Assembly (NCBI GenBank): GCA_028820845.1
Contig: JAPPII010000124.1
Location: forward strand, 122,093-186,092
Source of the DNA: Candidatus Poribacteria bacterium
GTDB lineage: Bacteria > Poribacteria > WGA-4E > WGA-3G
Direction: 5' to 3'
Length of the DNA: 64,000 nt
Shown here one piece after another: positions 26,629-34,909 of this stretch (position 1 is its first letter; every line of letters begins with the position of its first letter). Below the pieces are notes generated by a model. It ran no database searches. It was given only the letters and a program-made list of their open reading frames with translations, and was not told where the DNA came from. The translations under genes were made by a program, and so were the position numbers.

Positions 26629-27252
26629 TCAAATATTGGACGGTTTTGGTTCATACGCCGGATAGATTTCTATATCCGCGCGACTAATCATCGTACCGAC
26701 ATAGAAGGTTAGCCAGTCTCCGCAGCGTTCAATAGACATGAATTCATCTTCACCAGCGATGTATTCGTGGAGTTCGACCTCAAATTTCGCTTCCCCTTCA
26801 GCATCGGTAACCGTGAGGGTTGCCGGTACAACGTCCTGCCGACTGTATTCCACAGCGATATCGGCTTGCTCGTTATCCGGGTCTGGAAAATAAAGGGTCA
26901 TCTCGTCTGGCAAGGGATCGCCGAGTTCAGATTCACCATCGACAATCCACCGAGAAATCTCGTAATCTTCCTTCGTTCCTGCCACGTGGTCAACACCGAC
27001 CACAACCTCTTCCTCAGAATCCCGGATATGATACATATAACGACGAAGTGCCTCGCCTTCATACTTCTTTCGGGTGACAAGTTTGAAGGCGTGGGAAGTA
27101 TCTCCCGTCTCCTCGTAGGTGATGATGTCGGAGAGTTCAATCATGCTATCAATCGGAATGTCGACGAGTTCATGCCGTTCCGGCTTTTTTGCGTCAGCGT
27201 CTCTCCGCTTGCCGAACAGTGATTTTCCGCCTTTTCTACCAAATAGTGCCAT
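26629..27252 (-). CDS. Unassigned acidic cytosolic protein
   Basis: I do not recognise the family. ATG at 27252 is preferred because AGGTGG precedes it and the gene then starts eight bases after the upstream membrane-protein gene. The product (207 residues) has a basic N-terminal tail (FGRKGGKSLFGKRRDADAKK) followed by a beta-rich, acidic body with DIITYEETGD, YEISRWIVDGESELGD, and CGDWLTFYVG. No signal peptide or membrane segment is seen. Coupling to the Ser/Arg-repeat membrane protein suggests the two act together. Confidence 0.75.
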   Translation of the reverse strand: MALFGRKGGKSLFGKRRDADAKKPERHELVDIPIDSMIELSDIITYEETGDTSHAFKLVTRKKYEGEALRRYMYHIRDSEEEVVVGVDHVAGTKEDYEISRWIVDGESELGDPLPDEMTLYFPDPDNEQADIAVEYSRQDVVPATLTVTDAEGEAKFEVELHEYIAGEDEFMSIERCGDWLTFYVGTMISRADIEIYPAYEPKPSNI

Positions 27253-27260
27253 CCGACCAC

Positions 27261-28394
27261 CTAAAAATAGCCTTTGTTGTACATCACCAACATGATAACG
27301 CCAACAACGATGATACCTCCGAAGATAAGGAGGAACCATGTTGCGCCTGAAGTTTGCTTTTCGATAACAACGGTGCGCGTTTCTGGCGGTGCGCGTGTTG
27401 AGGGGGTCGTAGAAGCGGATGCAGTGACTGTCGGTCTGTCTTCAGCAGCTGCGAGGAGTTCTGCTTTGAGTGCCTCCTCGTCTGGAAGTTCGTCGACAGT
27501 GAAAACTTCTGCGTTTTCCCCGTAAAATTTATCAGGGTTTTCTTCTACATAACTCGCAGTGTAATTTTCGTCGGCGTTCGTGCCAGGGTCTACATAATTT
27601 GCGTTAGGTTCAATGCCCTGACTCTCGTAGTAATCCCGATAGTATTCGTATTCCCTCTGTTTTTCGGCACTCCAATGTGACCGGTCGTAATCTCGATGGT
27701 GATAGTGCCAAAGGTAACTATGGCGAATGGCGTGATTGTAATAGTCGTGGAAATAGATACCGAATAAGAGATTGTTAAACGCCATAGATGCAGCAAGACT
27801 GTACGTTGAGTATCCCATCATCGGATAGTAGCCACCAAAGTTGTTGACAGTGATAACTTGTCGCTGCTGCCGACGGGCGCGGGCAGTTTGACGATTCGCG
27901 ACCCGGTTTTGGCGTTTCAAACTCCGATTTTCCGCCTTCAGTTGCCGTACCTGCTTCCGATTTTGTGCTGTCGCTTGCCGTTGTTGACTGCGTGTTGCAC
28001 TCCGTGTCGCGGTCGTGCTTCGATTTGACGTGCTACTCGGTGTAACCCGAGCGCGGTTGGTAGCGGTTTGCCGCTGTCGTGCTGTGGTACTTGCACGTGT
28101 GCTCGTGCTTCTCGATGTACTACTTCTGCTGTAGCTGCTCCCTGTACTACGTGCTGTACGAGATGTTGAGGTGCGTGGACTTGTGGAACTTCTACTTGTA
28201 GAAGACCGACTGTAAGATCTGGTAGAGGAGCGGCTCGGTGTATAACTCCGCCGACTGGTGCTGCGGCTGAAACTCCGGCTGCGACTGAAACTCCGGCCCC
28301 CACCGCGGCGGCTCTCTACAATATCTGGCGCAAAGCTAAACAGAAAGACAACCAGAACAGCAAGGACTGAGAGTTTTTTAAATTTATGTGGCAC
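27261..28394 (-). CDS. Membrane protein with a Ser/Arg repeat domain
   Basis: The GTG at 28394 is chosen as start because AGGAGG lies eight bases upstream; the next residues (HKFKKLSVLAVLVVFLFSF) form a signal anchor. About 80 residues of SRS/STS/RSY repeats follow (residues about 35-130), then an Arg/Gln-rich helix region, an aromatic His/Tyr-rich segment (FHDYYNHAIRHSYLWHYHH) and a WSAEKQREYEYYRDYYES motif. A single C-terminal helix (TWFLLIFGGIIVVGVIMLVMY) anchors the end. The function is unknown; this could be a membrane-tethered surface or stress protein. It shares the strand and tight spacing with the previous gene. Confidence 0.82.
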   Translation of the reverse strand: MPHKFKKLSVLAVLVVFLFSFAPDIVESRRGGGRSFSRSRSFSRSTSRRSYTPSRSSTRSYSRSSTSRSSTSPRTSTSRTARSTGSSYSRSSTSRSTSTRASTTARQRQTATNRARVTPSSTSNRSTTATRSATRSQQRQATAQNRKQVRQLKAENRSLKRQNRVANRQTARARRQQRQVITVNNFGGYYPMMGYSTYSLAASMAFNNLLFGIYFHDYYNHAIRHSYLWHYHHRDYDRSHWSAEKQREYEYYRDYYESQGIEPNANYVDPGTNADENYTASYVEENPDKFYGENAEVFTVDELPDEEALKAELLAAAEDRPTVTASASTTPSTRAPPETRTVVIEKQTSGATWFLLIFGGIIVVGVIMLVMYNKGYF

Positions 28395-28429
28395 CCTGAT
28401 CTTCCTCCTTGGATTTTTCGCGAAAAAAC

Positions 28430-28458
28430 TTGACAAAAGCTGCTGAATTTGTTAAAAT
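28430..28458 (+). promoter_or_regulatory. Promoter for tRNA-Arg
   Basis: TTGACA (28430-28435) and TAAAAT (28453-28458) with a 17-base spacer lie about 65 bases before the tRNA. It diverges from the Ser/Arg-repeat gene, whose start is 36 bases away. Confidence 0.75.
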
Positions 28459-28524
28459 ACTTCTAAAGATGTATGCGAGTTGGATTGATTTCGTTTACGG
28501 AATCCGCCTCGCTTTTAAACTTAT

Positions 28525-28598
28525 GTGCCTGTAGCTCAGTTGGATAGAGCGTTAGCCTCCGGAGCTAAAGGTCGGGCGTTCGAGTCGCCCCAGGCACG
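28525..28598 (+). tRNA. tRNA-Arg (anticodon CCG)
   Basis: The 74-base cloverleaf has a seven-pair acceptor stem (GTGCCTG at 28525-28531 with CAGGCAC at 28591-28597) and discriminator G. The D arm is AGCTCAGTTGGATAGAGC, the anticodon loop is CTCCGGA giving anticodon CCG, and the T arm holds GTTCGAGTC. The CCA end is not encoded. CCG reads the CGG codon of arginine. Confidence 0.93.
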
Positions 28599-28668
28599 TT
28601 TAAGGCTTCAAATATCCCTATGTTATTAGGATACCATACGGTCAGGAAAAAGTCAAGCGAAATTACAT

Positions 28669-28781
28669 AGGACTTACGCACTAAAAGATTGATAGATGCA
28701 GTTCTTAACTGCCCCTATCCCAAGGATAAGCATCTTTGCTGTCCCAAGATATGTGTCTCAGCTCAATTTTGCGTAAGTCCT
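28669..28781. mobile_element. MITE with 12-base terminal inverted repeats
   Basis: AGGACTTACGCA (28669-28680) and TGCGTAAGTCCT (28770-28781) are perfect inverted ends of a 113-base unit with no coding content. GGACTTACGCA ends are known in IS and MITE families of other bacteria. A run of seven T follows the right end. The element fills the gap between tRNA-Arg and the lactonase gene. Confidence 0.7.
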
Positions 28782-28813
28782 GTTTTTTTACCGAATACCA
28801 AAAAAGGAAAGAT

Positions 28814-29698
28814 ATGGCACTTGACGTACGCAACGAACGGCTTTTAGAGTTGGTTGGTGCCGAGGCGGTTATTGAACAACTGGCGACGGGATGCCAATTC
28901 ACTGAAGGACCTCTCTGGCACGTTACAGAGCGGTTTTTGCTTTTTAGCGATATTCCCGCAAATAAGATGCGCCGGTGGGACTCAGATTCGGGAATGACTG
29001 TTTTCCGTGACCCATCTGGAAAATCGAACGGCTTGACTTATGATAAAGGCGGACATCTCATTGCTTGTGAACACGCGAACCGAAGGGTCTCGCGGACGAC
29101 AGCGGATGGAGAGGTTATCACAATCGCCTCTCATTATGAAGGGAAACGGTTGAATAGCCCTAATGATGTCGTCGTGAAGTCTGATGGTAGCATCTATTTC
29201 ACGGATCCCCCTTACGGGTTGAGCGCATCGTACGGCGTCGAGTCGGAAAAAGAACTCGATTTTCAAGGGGTCTATCGTCTATCACCCAACGGGGACACAT
29301 TGACGCTTCTCGTTGACGACTTTGACAGACCCAACGGTCTCTGTTTTTCACCTGATGAATCTATCCTTTATATCAACGACACCGAACGCATGCATATCCG
29401 CGCGTTTGATGTGCAACCCGACGGTACAATTGCGAACGGTCGCGTCTTCGGTGAAGAAGAAGGGGACACCGGCAAACCTGACGGAATGAAGGTCGATACG
29501 CACGGAAATGTCTACCTAACCGGTCCCAATGGGATTTGGGTTTTCGCACCAGACGGAATGCATCTCGGAATCATCCTCGTCCCTGAACGCGCAGCGAACT
29601 TGGCTTGGGGCGGTGACGACTGGACAAGCCTCTTCATCACAGCGAGCACCTCCCTTTATCGCGTGGAATGCAAGGTAGCAGGAGTCGCGGTACCATAA
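28814..29698 (+). CDS. SMP-30/gluconolactonase-family protein
   Basis: A six-bladed beta-propeller lactonase, expected to hydrolyse sugar lactones such as gluconolactone. ATG at 28814 is used since AAGGAAAG lies just upstream; the longer frame begins inside the MITE. Visible blades carry EGPLWHV, KSNGLTYDKGGHLIACEH, RLNSPNDVVVKSDGSIYFTDPPYG and LYINDTER; the Glu, Asn and Asp metal ligands of the family are in these segments. The length of 294 residues is normal. The stop overlaps the dut start (TAATG). Confidence 0.93.
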   Translation: MALDVRNERLLELVGAEAVIEQLATGCQFTEGPLWHVTERFLLFSDIPANKMRRWDSDSGMTVFRDPSGKSNGLTYDKGGHLIACEHANRRVSRTTADGEVITIASHYEGKRLNSPNDVVVKSDGSIYFTDPPYGLSASYGVESEKELDFQGVYRLSPNGDTLTLLVDDFDRPNGLCFSPDESILYINDTERMHIRAFDVQPDGTIANGRVFGEEEGDTGKPDGMKVDTHGNVYLTGPNGIWVFAPDGMHLGIILVPERAANLAWGGDDWTSLFITASTSLYRVECKVAGVAVP

Positions 29699-30135
29699 TG
29701 TCGATGAAAATTAATATTAAACGCATAGACAAAACCCTCCCGTTGCCGAAATATGAGACAGCAGGTTCCGTTGGATTCGATTTAATCTGCCGAGAATCAG
29801 CAGAAGTGCCACCAAAATCCATCGTCCTCATCCCTGCGAATGTTATTGTTGAAACACCTCCAGGTTATATGCTAATGGTCTGCGCGCGAAGCAGCACACC
29901 CCGCAAATTCGGCTTAATGGTCCCACAAGGTGTAGGCATTGTCGATAACGATTATTGTGGTGAAGAAGATGAGTTACAAATTCAGATTTACAATTTCACG
30001 GATGCTGTGGTGAATGTTGAAAGAGGCAGTCGGATTGCACAAGCGATTTTTGTGCGTGTGGAGACGGCGGAATGGAACGAGGTTGAACAGATGCACTCAC
30101 CCTCTCGTGGAGGATTTGGTAGTACAGGTCAATAG
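29698..30135 (+). CDS. dut: dUTP diphosphatase
   Basis: Hydrolyses dUTP to dUMP and pyrophosphate, keeping uracil out of DNA and feeding thymidylate synthase. The five trimeric dUTPase motifs are recognisable: AGSVGFDL, RSSTPRKFGL, GVGIVDNDYCGE, GSRIAQAIF and RGGFGSTG. Some are diverged (CGE for RGE in motif 3). The ATG at 29698 overlaps the previous stop codon; ATG 29704 is a close alternative. It starts a dut-thyA pair with only two bases between the genes, a sensible metabolic coupling. Confidence 0.93.
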   Translation: MSMKINIKRIDKTLPLPKYETAGSVGFDLICRESAEVPPKSIVLIPANVIVETPPGYMLMVCARSSTPRKFGLMVPQGVGIVDNDYCGEEDELQIQIYNFTDAVVNVERGSRIAQAIFVRVETAEWNEVEQMHSPSRGGFGSTGQ

Positions 30136-30137
30136 AT

Positions 30138-30935
30138 ATGGAACAGTATATAAATGGGCTTCGGCAGATATTAGATACCGGTGTTGACCGACCGGGTAGA
30201 AACGGCGTAACCCGAGCACTCTTCGGCATGCAAATGCGATACAATCTCGAAGAGGGATTTCCCGCCGTAACGACGAAAAAACTGGCGTTCGGTGCCGTGA
30301 AAGCGGAACTCTTAGGTTTTCTACGCGCGTATTCGCATGTCGATCAATTTCAGAAACTCGGTGTTCAGGTCTGGAACGCCAATGCTGAGGCTTGGGGACG
30401 CAACGGTTCCCTCGGACGCATATACGGGGTTCAATGGCGAGAATGGCAAACAGAAGATGGGGCAATCGACCAATTAGCCAGCGTCATTGAACAACTCCGA
30501 ACGAATCCACACAGTCGTAAACACGTCGTTACAGCATGGAATCCTGGGGAATTAGATCAGATGGCGTTGGAACCCTGCCACATGTTTTTCCAATTCTTTG
30601 TGGCGGATGGCAAGTTATCCCTGCAGATGTATCAGCGGAGCTGCGATATGTTCCTCGGAGTCCCCTTTAATATTGCCTCGTATGCGCTCTTGCTGCACAT
30701 GGTCGCACAGGTGACTGGGTTAAGGCCCGGCGAATTTGTTCATACCTTGGGGGACGCACACATCTACCATGAGCACTTTGAAGCCGTCAAGACCCAATTG
30801 AAACGAGAACCTTATCCACTTCCGCGGCTTGTATTGGACCCAAAAGTCTCATCAATTGATGCCTTCAAGATGCAACACATTCAGTTAGGAAATTATCAGC
30901 ACCATGATGCTATTCGCGCACCAATGATTGTTTAG
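30138..30935 (+). CDS. thyA: Thymidylate synthase
   Basis: Methylates dUMP to dTMP using methylene-tetrahydrofolate, oxidising the cofactor to dihydrofolate. The catalytic Cys is in MALEPCHMFFQF (about residue 147) and the substrate-binding segment reads QRSCDMFLGVPFNIASYALL (about residues 166-185). The 265 residues match classical ThyA. It lies two bases after dut and upstream of folA, which recycles the dihydrofolate it makes. Confidence 0.97.
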   Translation: MEQYINGLRQILDTGVDRPGRNGVTRALFGMQMRYNLEEGFPAVTTKKLAFGAVKAELLGFLRAYSHVDQFQKLGVQVWNANAEAWGRNGSLGRIYGVQWREWQTEDGAIDQLASVIEQLRTNPHSRKHVVTAWNPGELDQMALEPCHMFFQFFVADGKLSLQMYQRSCDMFLGVPFNIASYALLLHMVAQVTGLRPGEFVHTLGDAHIYHEHFEAVKTQLKREPYPLPRLVLDPKVSSIDAFKMQHIQLGNYQHHDAIRAPMIV

Positions 30936-31128
30936 AATCTGTGAGAATGTCCGAGTCAACGCAGAAGAATGTTGTAGTAAACTTACGGTTACCTATACAA
31001 CTATCCGTTAACAGAAGTGTGTTCGTAGTAGGGCAATTCATTGCCCGTTGTGCTCGAAAGTGCTATGGTATTTTTCTACTTCACTGTAAGAGCGTGTTGT
31101 GGGATGTGATACTGACTGGGAGGCGAAC

Positions 31129-31935
31129 ATGAAACGGCAGATAGTTTTGATAATCGGCATTGCACTGCTCCTCGCAAGTTGTGGGAAATCTAACGAAAAC
31201 GAATATGCAATTTCGCGTTTAGCGGACATGATAACAGTTTATTGGGTGCTGCCAGCGCATTCAGAAATTGCCAATTTTGAGTTCACGGACAACGTCTTGG
31301 AATTGGAAATTGATATGGGGGATATAGCCGAGAAAAATGGACACCGTATTCTCAAAAAGAAGGAACTCCGTATTCCGATCGGCGCGTGGCAAGAGTCGAC
31401 ATCTTCCGCAATTGCAGAAAACCATGAATTGCTTGAACTCAAAGGAATGAGCAGACTGGATGCACTCGCAATCTTTCATATCGCAGTCCACCCGATGATG
31501 GAATCTACTTCAGAGATGCCCTTTAAGACGCATATCATGTGGAAGTGGATTGATGGGGAATGGAGAAAATCACCCCAGATAGTTCCGTTTAGATGCGTCT
31601 ATATGTCATCTCGACCATATAAGTATTTTCGCAATTTGGGAGACAAACCGAGGCGGTTCACACGGGCAGAAACTTTTCGATCTGGTGACAGAATTACGGC
31701 GTATTGGCACAGCCCCGGCAAACCTACAAAGTGGTCCAATCTTGCGCACGCAGAAAGGGGATATATAGGCGGTGGGATATCAGAAAAAGGACTGAGACTC
31801 CCCGATAATTGGATCCAACGCCTGTTCATCGCAGATGTAAAACCTCATGAAAATATAACGTGCATAGGGGTCGGGACGACACCCGAGATCTTCATTGCAT
31901 ATTTCCGAGTTTCTTCCAATGCTGCTGACGATTGA
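31129..31935 (+). CDS. Putative lipoprotein
   Basis: The start at ATG 31129 is supported by GGGAGG upstream and yields an ideal lipoprotein signal, MKRQIVLIIGIALLLASCGK, with lipobox LASC. The mature part (about 250 residues) is not recognised; it contains aromatic-rich beta-like stretches and KTHIMWKWIDGEW. No metal or catalytic motif is seen. It lies between thyA and folA, where an unrelated lipoprotein is unusual, so it may be a recent arrival. Confidence 0.82.
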   Translation: MKRQIVLIIGIALLLASCGKSNENEYAISRLADMITVYWVLPAHSEIANFEFTDNVLELEIDMGDIAEKNGHRILKKKELRIPIGAWQESTSSAIAENHELLELKGMSRLDALAIFHIAVHPMMESTSEMPFKTHIMWKWIDGEWRKSPQIVPFRCVYMSSRPYKYFRNLGDKPRRFTRAETFRSGDRITAYWHSPGKPTKWSNLAHAERGYIGGGISEKGLRLPDNWIQRLFIADVKPHENITCIGVGTTPEIFIAYFRVSSNAADD

Positions 31936-31962
31936 TTTCACCACGAAATACTTGAGGTGACC

Positions 31963-32460
31963 ATGGCGCAAGAACCACGAATTAACATTGACAGTCCAGA
32001 ACAGAATGGGAACCATCTGGAGCTTGAGGGATTAACGCCGCCTGAGGAAGCCTCCCTGCTCATTCAACTCGCCTTTGAGGAATTTGAAGAGATTATAATG
32101 AGCTATCCGCATCACGCCGCTTACTGCTTCGCGGCGATCACCCGGCTCGCGGGTACAAATGAGAATCTCTCAACCTTCGCGCGTCGACTTGGAATGTGGC
32201 TCTGGGTGGAAGTACTCGCCTTTCAGGTTGAAGAACCTTTAAACCTCAAGGAGCTTGCCGAACATCTTGAAACCGATGTGGAAACTGTACTAATCGGAAT
32301 GGATGAACTCGTGGAGATAAGAGAATTTGATATTGAATGGAAACGCAAACGGGAAATTAAACTCATCCCTCGTATGTCGAAAGAGACAGTGACCCTGTTT
32401 GCTGAGCACGTTATCAGTGGGATAGAAGCCGGACAACGTGAAGTGGAAACGGAATCCTAA
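31963..32460 (+). CDS. Unassigned protein between thyA and folA
   Basis: The ATG at 31963 is preferred over GTG 31957 because GAGGT lies just upstream. The 165-residue product is acidic and helical; the C-terminal part LNLKELAEHLETDVETVLIGMDELVEI looks like a winged-helix segment, so DNA binding is possible. Its TAA is directly followed by the folA ATG, indicating translational coupling. A role in folate or nucleotide metabolism or in its regulation is inferred from position only. Confidence 0.82.
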   Translation: MAQEPRINIDSPEQNGNHLELEGLTPPEEASLLIQLAFEEFEEIIMSYPHHAAYCFAAITRLAGTNENLSTFARRLGMWLWVEVLAFQVEEPLNLKELAEHLETDVETVLIGMDELVEIREFDIEWKRKREIKLIPRMSKETVTLFAEHVISGIEAGQREVETES

Positions 32461-32949
32461 ATGTTAATTTCAATGATTGCAGCGATGGACAAAAATCGAC
32501 TGATCGGCAATGGGCCCAATATTCCGTGGCAAATGCCAGTTGATCGACGACATTTTCGCGACATGACGGTCGGAAAGCCGGTTGTTATGGGACGTAAAAC
32601 TTTTGAAACCCTTAAACGACCTTTGGGCAAACGGCACAATATCATCCTCACGCGGAACACGACTTATAAAGCCCCTAAAGGTTGTAACGTCGCACATTCA
32701 GTAAGGGACGTTCTTGAACTTTGTAAAGAAGCGGAAGAACTCATGATCTGTGGCGGAGCACCTATCTATGAAGCCTTTTTGCCGCACGCCAATCGACTCT
32801 ATCTTACACAGATTCATGCCACATTTGAAGGGGATGTCTATTTCCCGGAGTTTGACAGCACTGCGTGGGAAGAAGTGAAACGCATTGACGGCGGACCCGA
32901 TGAGCGAAATCCTTATCCTTACAGTTTTCTGTTTTTAGAACGAAAGTAG
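32461..32949 (+). CDS. folA: Dihydrofolate reductase
   Basis: Reduces dihydrofolate to tetrahydrofolate with NADPH, closing the thymidylate cycle. The N-terminus ISMIAAMDKNRLIGNGPNIPW carries the substrate and Met-20-loop region (PW at about residue 21-22), VVMGRKTFETL is the NADPH-binding helix and MICGGAPIYEAFL completes the cofactor site. At 162 residues it has the normal length. It directly abuts the preceding unknown gene (TAAATG). Confidence 0.96.
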   Translation: MLISMIAAMDKNRLIGNGPNIPWQMPVDRRHFRDMTVGKPVVMGRKTFETLKRPLGKRHNIILTRNTTYKAPKGCNVAHSVRDVLELCKEAEELMICGGAPIYEAFLPHANRLYLTQIHATFEGDVYFPEFDSTAWEEVKRIDGGPDERNPYPYSFLFLERK

Positions 32950-32973
32950 GGATAGGAATGCAGCAGACTCGCT

Positions 32974-32995
32974 GGCGAGGTTTCCTAACCTCGCC
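32974..32995 (+). repeat. Perfect hairpin in the nagA leader
   Basis: GGCGAGGTT (32974-32982) and AACCTCGCC (32987-32995) form a nine-pair stem with loop TCCT, ending 15 bases before the nagA ATG and partly covering its ribosome binding site. It belongs to the GGTT/AACC hairpins seen before other genes of this window. Confidence 0.6.
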
Positions 32996-33010
32996 TAAGG
33001 ACACGTGCGA

Positions 33011-34273
33011 ATGGAAACACTAACGATTGTAAACGGTGACATTTATACCCCAGCGCATTACGGACAGGGAAGTATTGTTATTCAAGGTGACACAATTTCA
33101 ACCATAACAACGGACGCGCTTCAGCCAACAGGCGAGACGCTTGATGCTTCTGGTTGTTTTGTCATTCCCGGATTAATTGACGGATTGGTACACGGCGGCG
33201 GTGGCTGTGATAGTATGACTGGCGAGGTCGAAGATGTTGCCACGATTGCCCGTGCGCATGCCCGTAATGGTGTTACCTCGTTGGTGTTAGGTATATCTTC
33301 GGGGAGTATGGCGCAGATTAACGGTGCCTTAACGGCTATCGCGCACGTCGCTGACGAGCCAGTGGTGGACGGTTCGCAGATCTTAGGTTCGTACGTTGAA
33401 GGAAAGTTTGGAAGCCTCGCGAAAAATGGAGCGCAGAACGCAAAATACATTACGCCACCGAACTTTGAAGAATTCCACGCAATGTGGGCAGCTTCTGATG
33501 GCACCTTGAAAGTCATCTCCATAGCACCTGAAAACGATGAAAATCTACAATTTATCAAACATCTCGCAGCCTACGGGTCAGATGCCTATAATGACATCAT
33601 CATCGCTATGGGGCACACAAATGCGACATACCAACAGGCGATGGCGGCGATTGATGCTGGTGTGACGCGCGCCACACACACCTATAACGGCATGAGTGGT
33701 ATGCACCATCGGGCACCCGGGGCAATTGAAGCAGTCCTCTCTCACCCAGATATTCATGCTGAACTCATCGTTGACGAACACCATGTCCATCCGTTCTGGG
33801 GCAGCCATTTGATTCGGCAGAAAGGAATTCACGCTGTCGGGTTAATTACAGATTGCACCGAGCTTGCGGGTGTGCCTTCTGAAGACTGGCAGGCATCGGC
33901 AACATACATTCCTGAGATTGATGCGTATCGTCTCAGCGATGATATGATTTCTGAAAAGGATACTGCCTTTGAAGCCGGTAGCACCGAGAAATACGTCCGT
34001 AACGACGCTATGTGGCTTGATGTTGGTAAACCGACGGAGCGGCTTGCGGGTGCGACGATTACGCTTATGGATGGGGTTCGCAATGTTATTAACTGGGGTT
34101 ATTCTCTCGAAGAAGCATTAACGATGGCAACATTGACACCCGCACAGAATTTAGGGGTCGCGCAGTCGGTCGGCGCAATCGAGACTGGGAAGACAGCGGA
34201 CGTTATTATTGTTGATGAAGATTTGAGCGTTCAAAACGTTATTCTACGTGGAAAATTGCTAAAAACGAAGTAA
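33011..34273 (+). CDS. nagA: N-acetylglucosamine-6-phosphate deacetylase
   Basis: Removes the acetyl group from GlcNAc-6-phosphate, feeding amino-sugar recycling. ATG 33011 is chosen because AAGGA is at the right distance; GTG 33005 is possible. The amidohydrolase metal site is visible in the YVEG segment (Glu), GHTNATYQQA, ATHTYNGMSGMHHRAPG, DEHHVHP and LITDCTE (catalytic Asp). The HLEGP motif of classical NagA reads SYVEGK here, so specificity is less certain. The length of 420 residues is slightly above the family mean. Confidence 0.88.
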   Translation: METLTIVNGDIYTPAHYGQGSIVIQGDTISTITTDALQPTGETLDASGCFVIPGLIDGLVHGGGGCDSMTGEVEDVATIARAHARNGVTSLVLGISSGSMAQINGALTAIAHVADEPVVDGSQILGSYVEGKFGSLAKNGAQNAKYITPPNFEEFHAMWAASDGTLKVISIAPENDENLQFIKHLAAYGSDAYNDIIIAMGHTNATYQQAMAAIDAGVTRATHTYNGMSGMHHRAPGAIEAVLSHPDIHAELIVDEHHVHPFWGSHLIRQKGIHAVGLITDCTELAGVPSEDWQASATYIPEIDAYRLSDDMISEKDTAFEAGSTEKYVRNDAMWLDVGKPTERLAGATITLMDGVRNVINWGYSLEEALTMATLTPAQNLGVAQSVGAIETGKTADVIIVDEDLSVQNVILRGKLLKTK

Positions 34274-34316
34274 TTTGCAGAATTTCTTATATTTTTTCAC
34301 TTTTTTTGAAAAAAAT

Positions 34317-34345
34317 TTGACAAATCGTTATTCACATTGTATAAT
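34317..34345 (+). promoter_or_regulatory. Promoter for the str operon (rpsL)
   Basis: TTGACA (34317-34322) and TATAAT (34340-34345) are perfect hexamers with a 17-base spacer. A leader of about 170 bases precedes rpsL. Confidence 0.85.
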
Positions 34346-34460
34346 ATTTATCTTGGGAACCCTAATTCACTACTTTTTATAGAAACGGGGGCAATTATCG
34401 GAAACATTCTAACGTCGTGTCTGACATTCCACGTTAATGTGTTCTACTGAAATTGTGATG

Positions 34461-34479
34461 CCCCGCGTGGGGTTTTTTT
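34461..34479 (+). terminator. Possible attenuator in the rpsL leader
   Basis: CCCC-GCGT-GGGG (34461-34472) is directly followed by seven T. The short GC stem with a T-run lies between the operon promoter and the rpsL start codon, the arrangement expected for transcription attenuation of ribosomal protein operons. Confidence 0.55.
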
Positions 34480-34519
34480 AATTCAGAAGCCCTTAGATAT
34501 GGCGTGGCGGAGGTGCAAA

Positions 34520-34891
34520 ATGCCAACAATTAATCAGTTAATCAAAAAGCCGCGTAAGCGGTATCGGAAGAAAACGAAGTCGCCAGTGCTACAGCAGTGT
34601 CCTCAGCGTCGCGGTATCTGTTTACAGGTCAAAACCGTAACACCCAACAAACCGAATTCGGCTTTGCGTAAAGTCGCTCGTGTACGGTTTACTTCTGGTT
34701 ATGAAGCGACCTGTTACATTCCGGGGATCGACCACAATCTGCAGGAACACTCAGTTGTTTTAGTCCGCGGTGGACGCGTTAAAGACCTGTCTAATGTACG
34801 CTATCACATCGTTCGTGGCAAGTTGGATACCGCCGGTGTTGACAACCGCCGCCAAGGGCGTTCAAAGTACGGCGCACGCAAACCGGGTTAA
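34520..34891 (+). CDS. rpsL: 30S ribosomal protein S12
   Basis: The start at 34520 is set by GGAGGT just upstream and the canonical [13 protein letters not shown]12 sits at the decoding site. The protein (123 residues) is normal except for two conserved-site changes: Asn43 in TPNKPNSA, where nearly all bacteria have Lys, and Ser91-Asn92 in KDLSNVRYH, where Pro-Gly is usual. Changes at Lys43 are a classical cause of streptomycin resistance. It starts the str operon rpsL-rpsG-fusA, with tuf behind its own promoter. Confidence 0.97.
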   Translation: MPTINQLIKKPRKRYRKKTKSPVLQQCPQRRGICLQVKTVTPNKPNSALRKVARVRFTSGYEATCYIPGIDHNLQEHSVVLVRGGRVKDLSNVRYHIVRGKLDTAGVDNRRQGRSKYGARKPG

Positions 34892-34909
34892 ACAACGGAG
34901 GAATACCTG

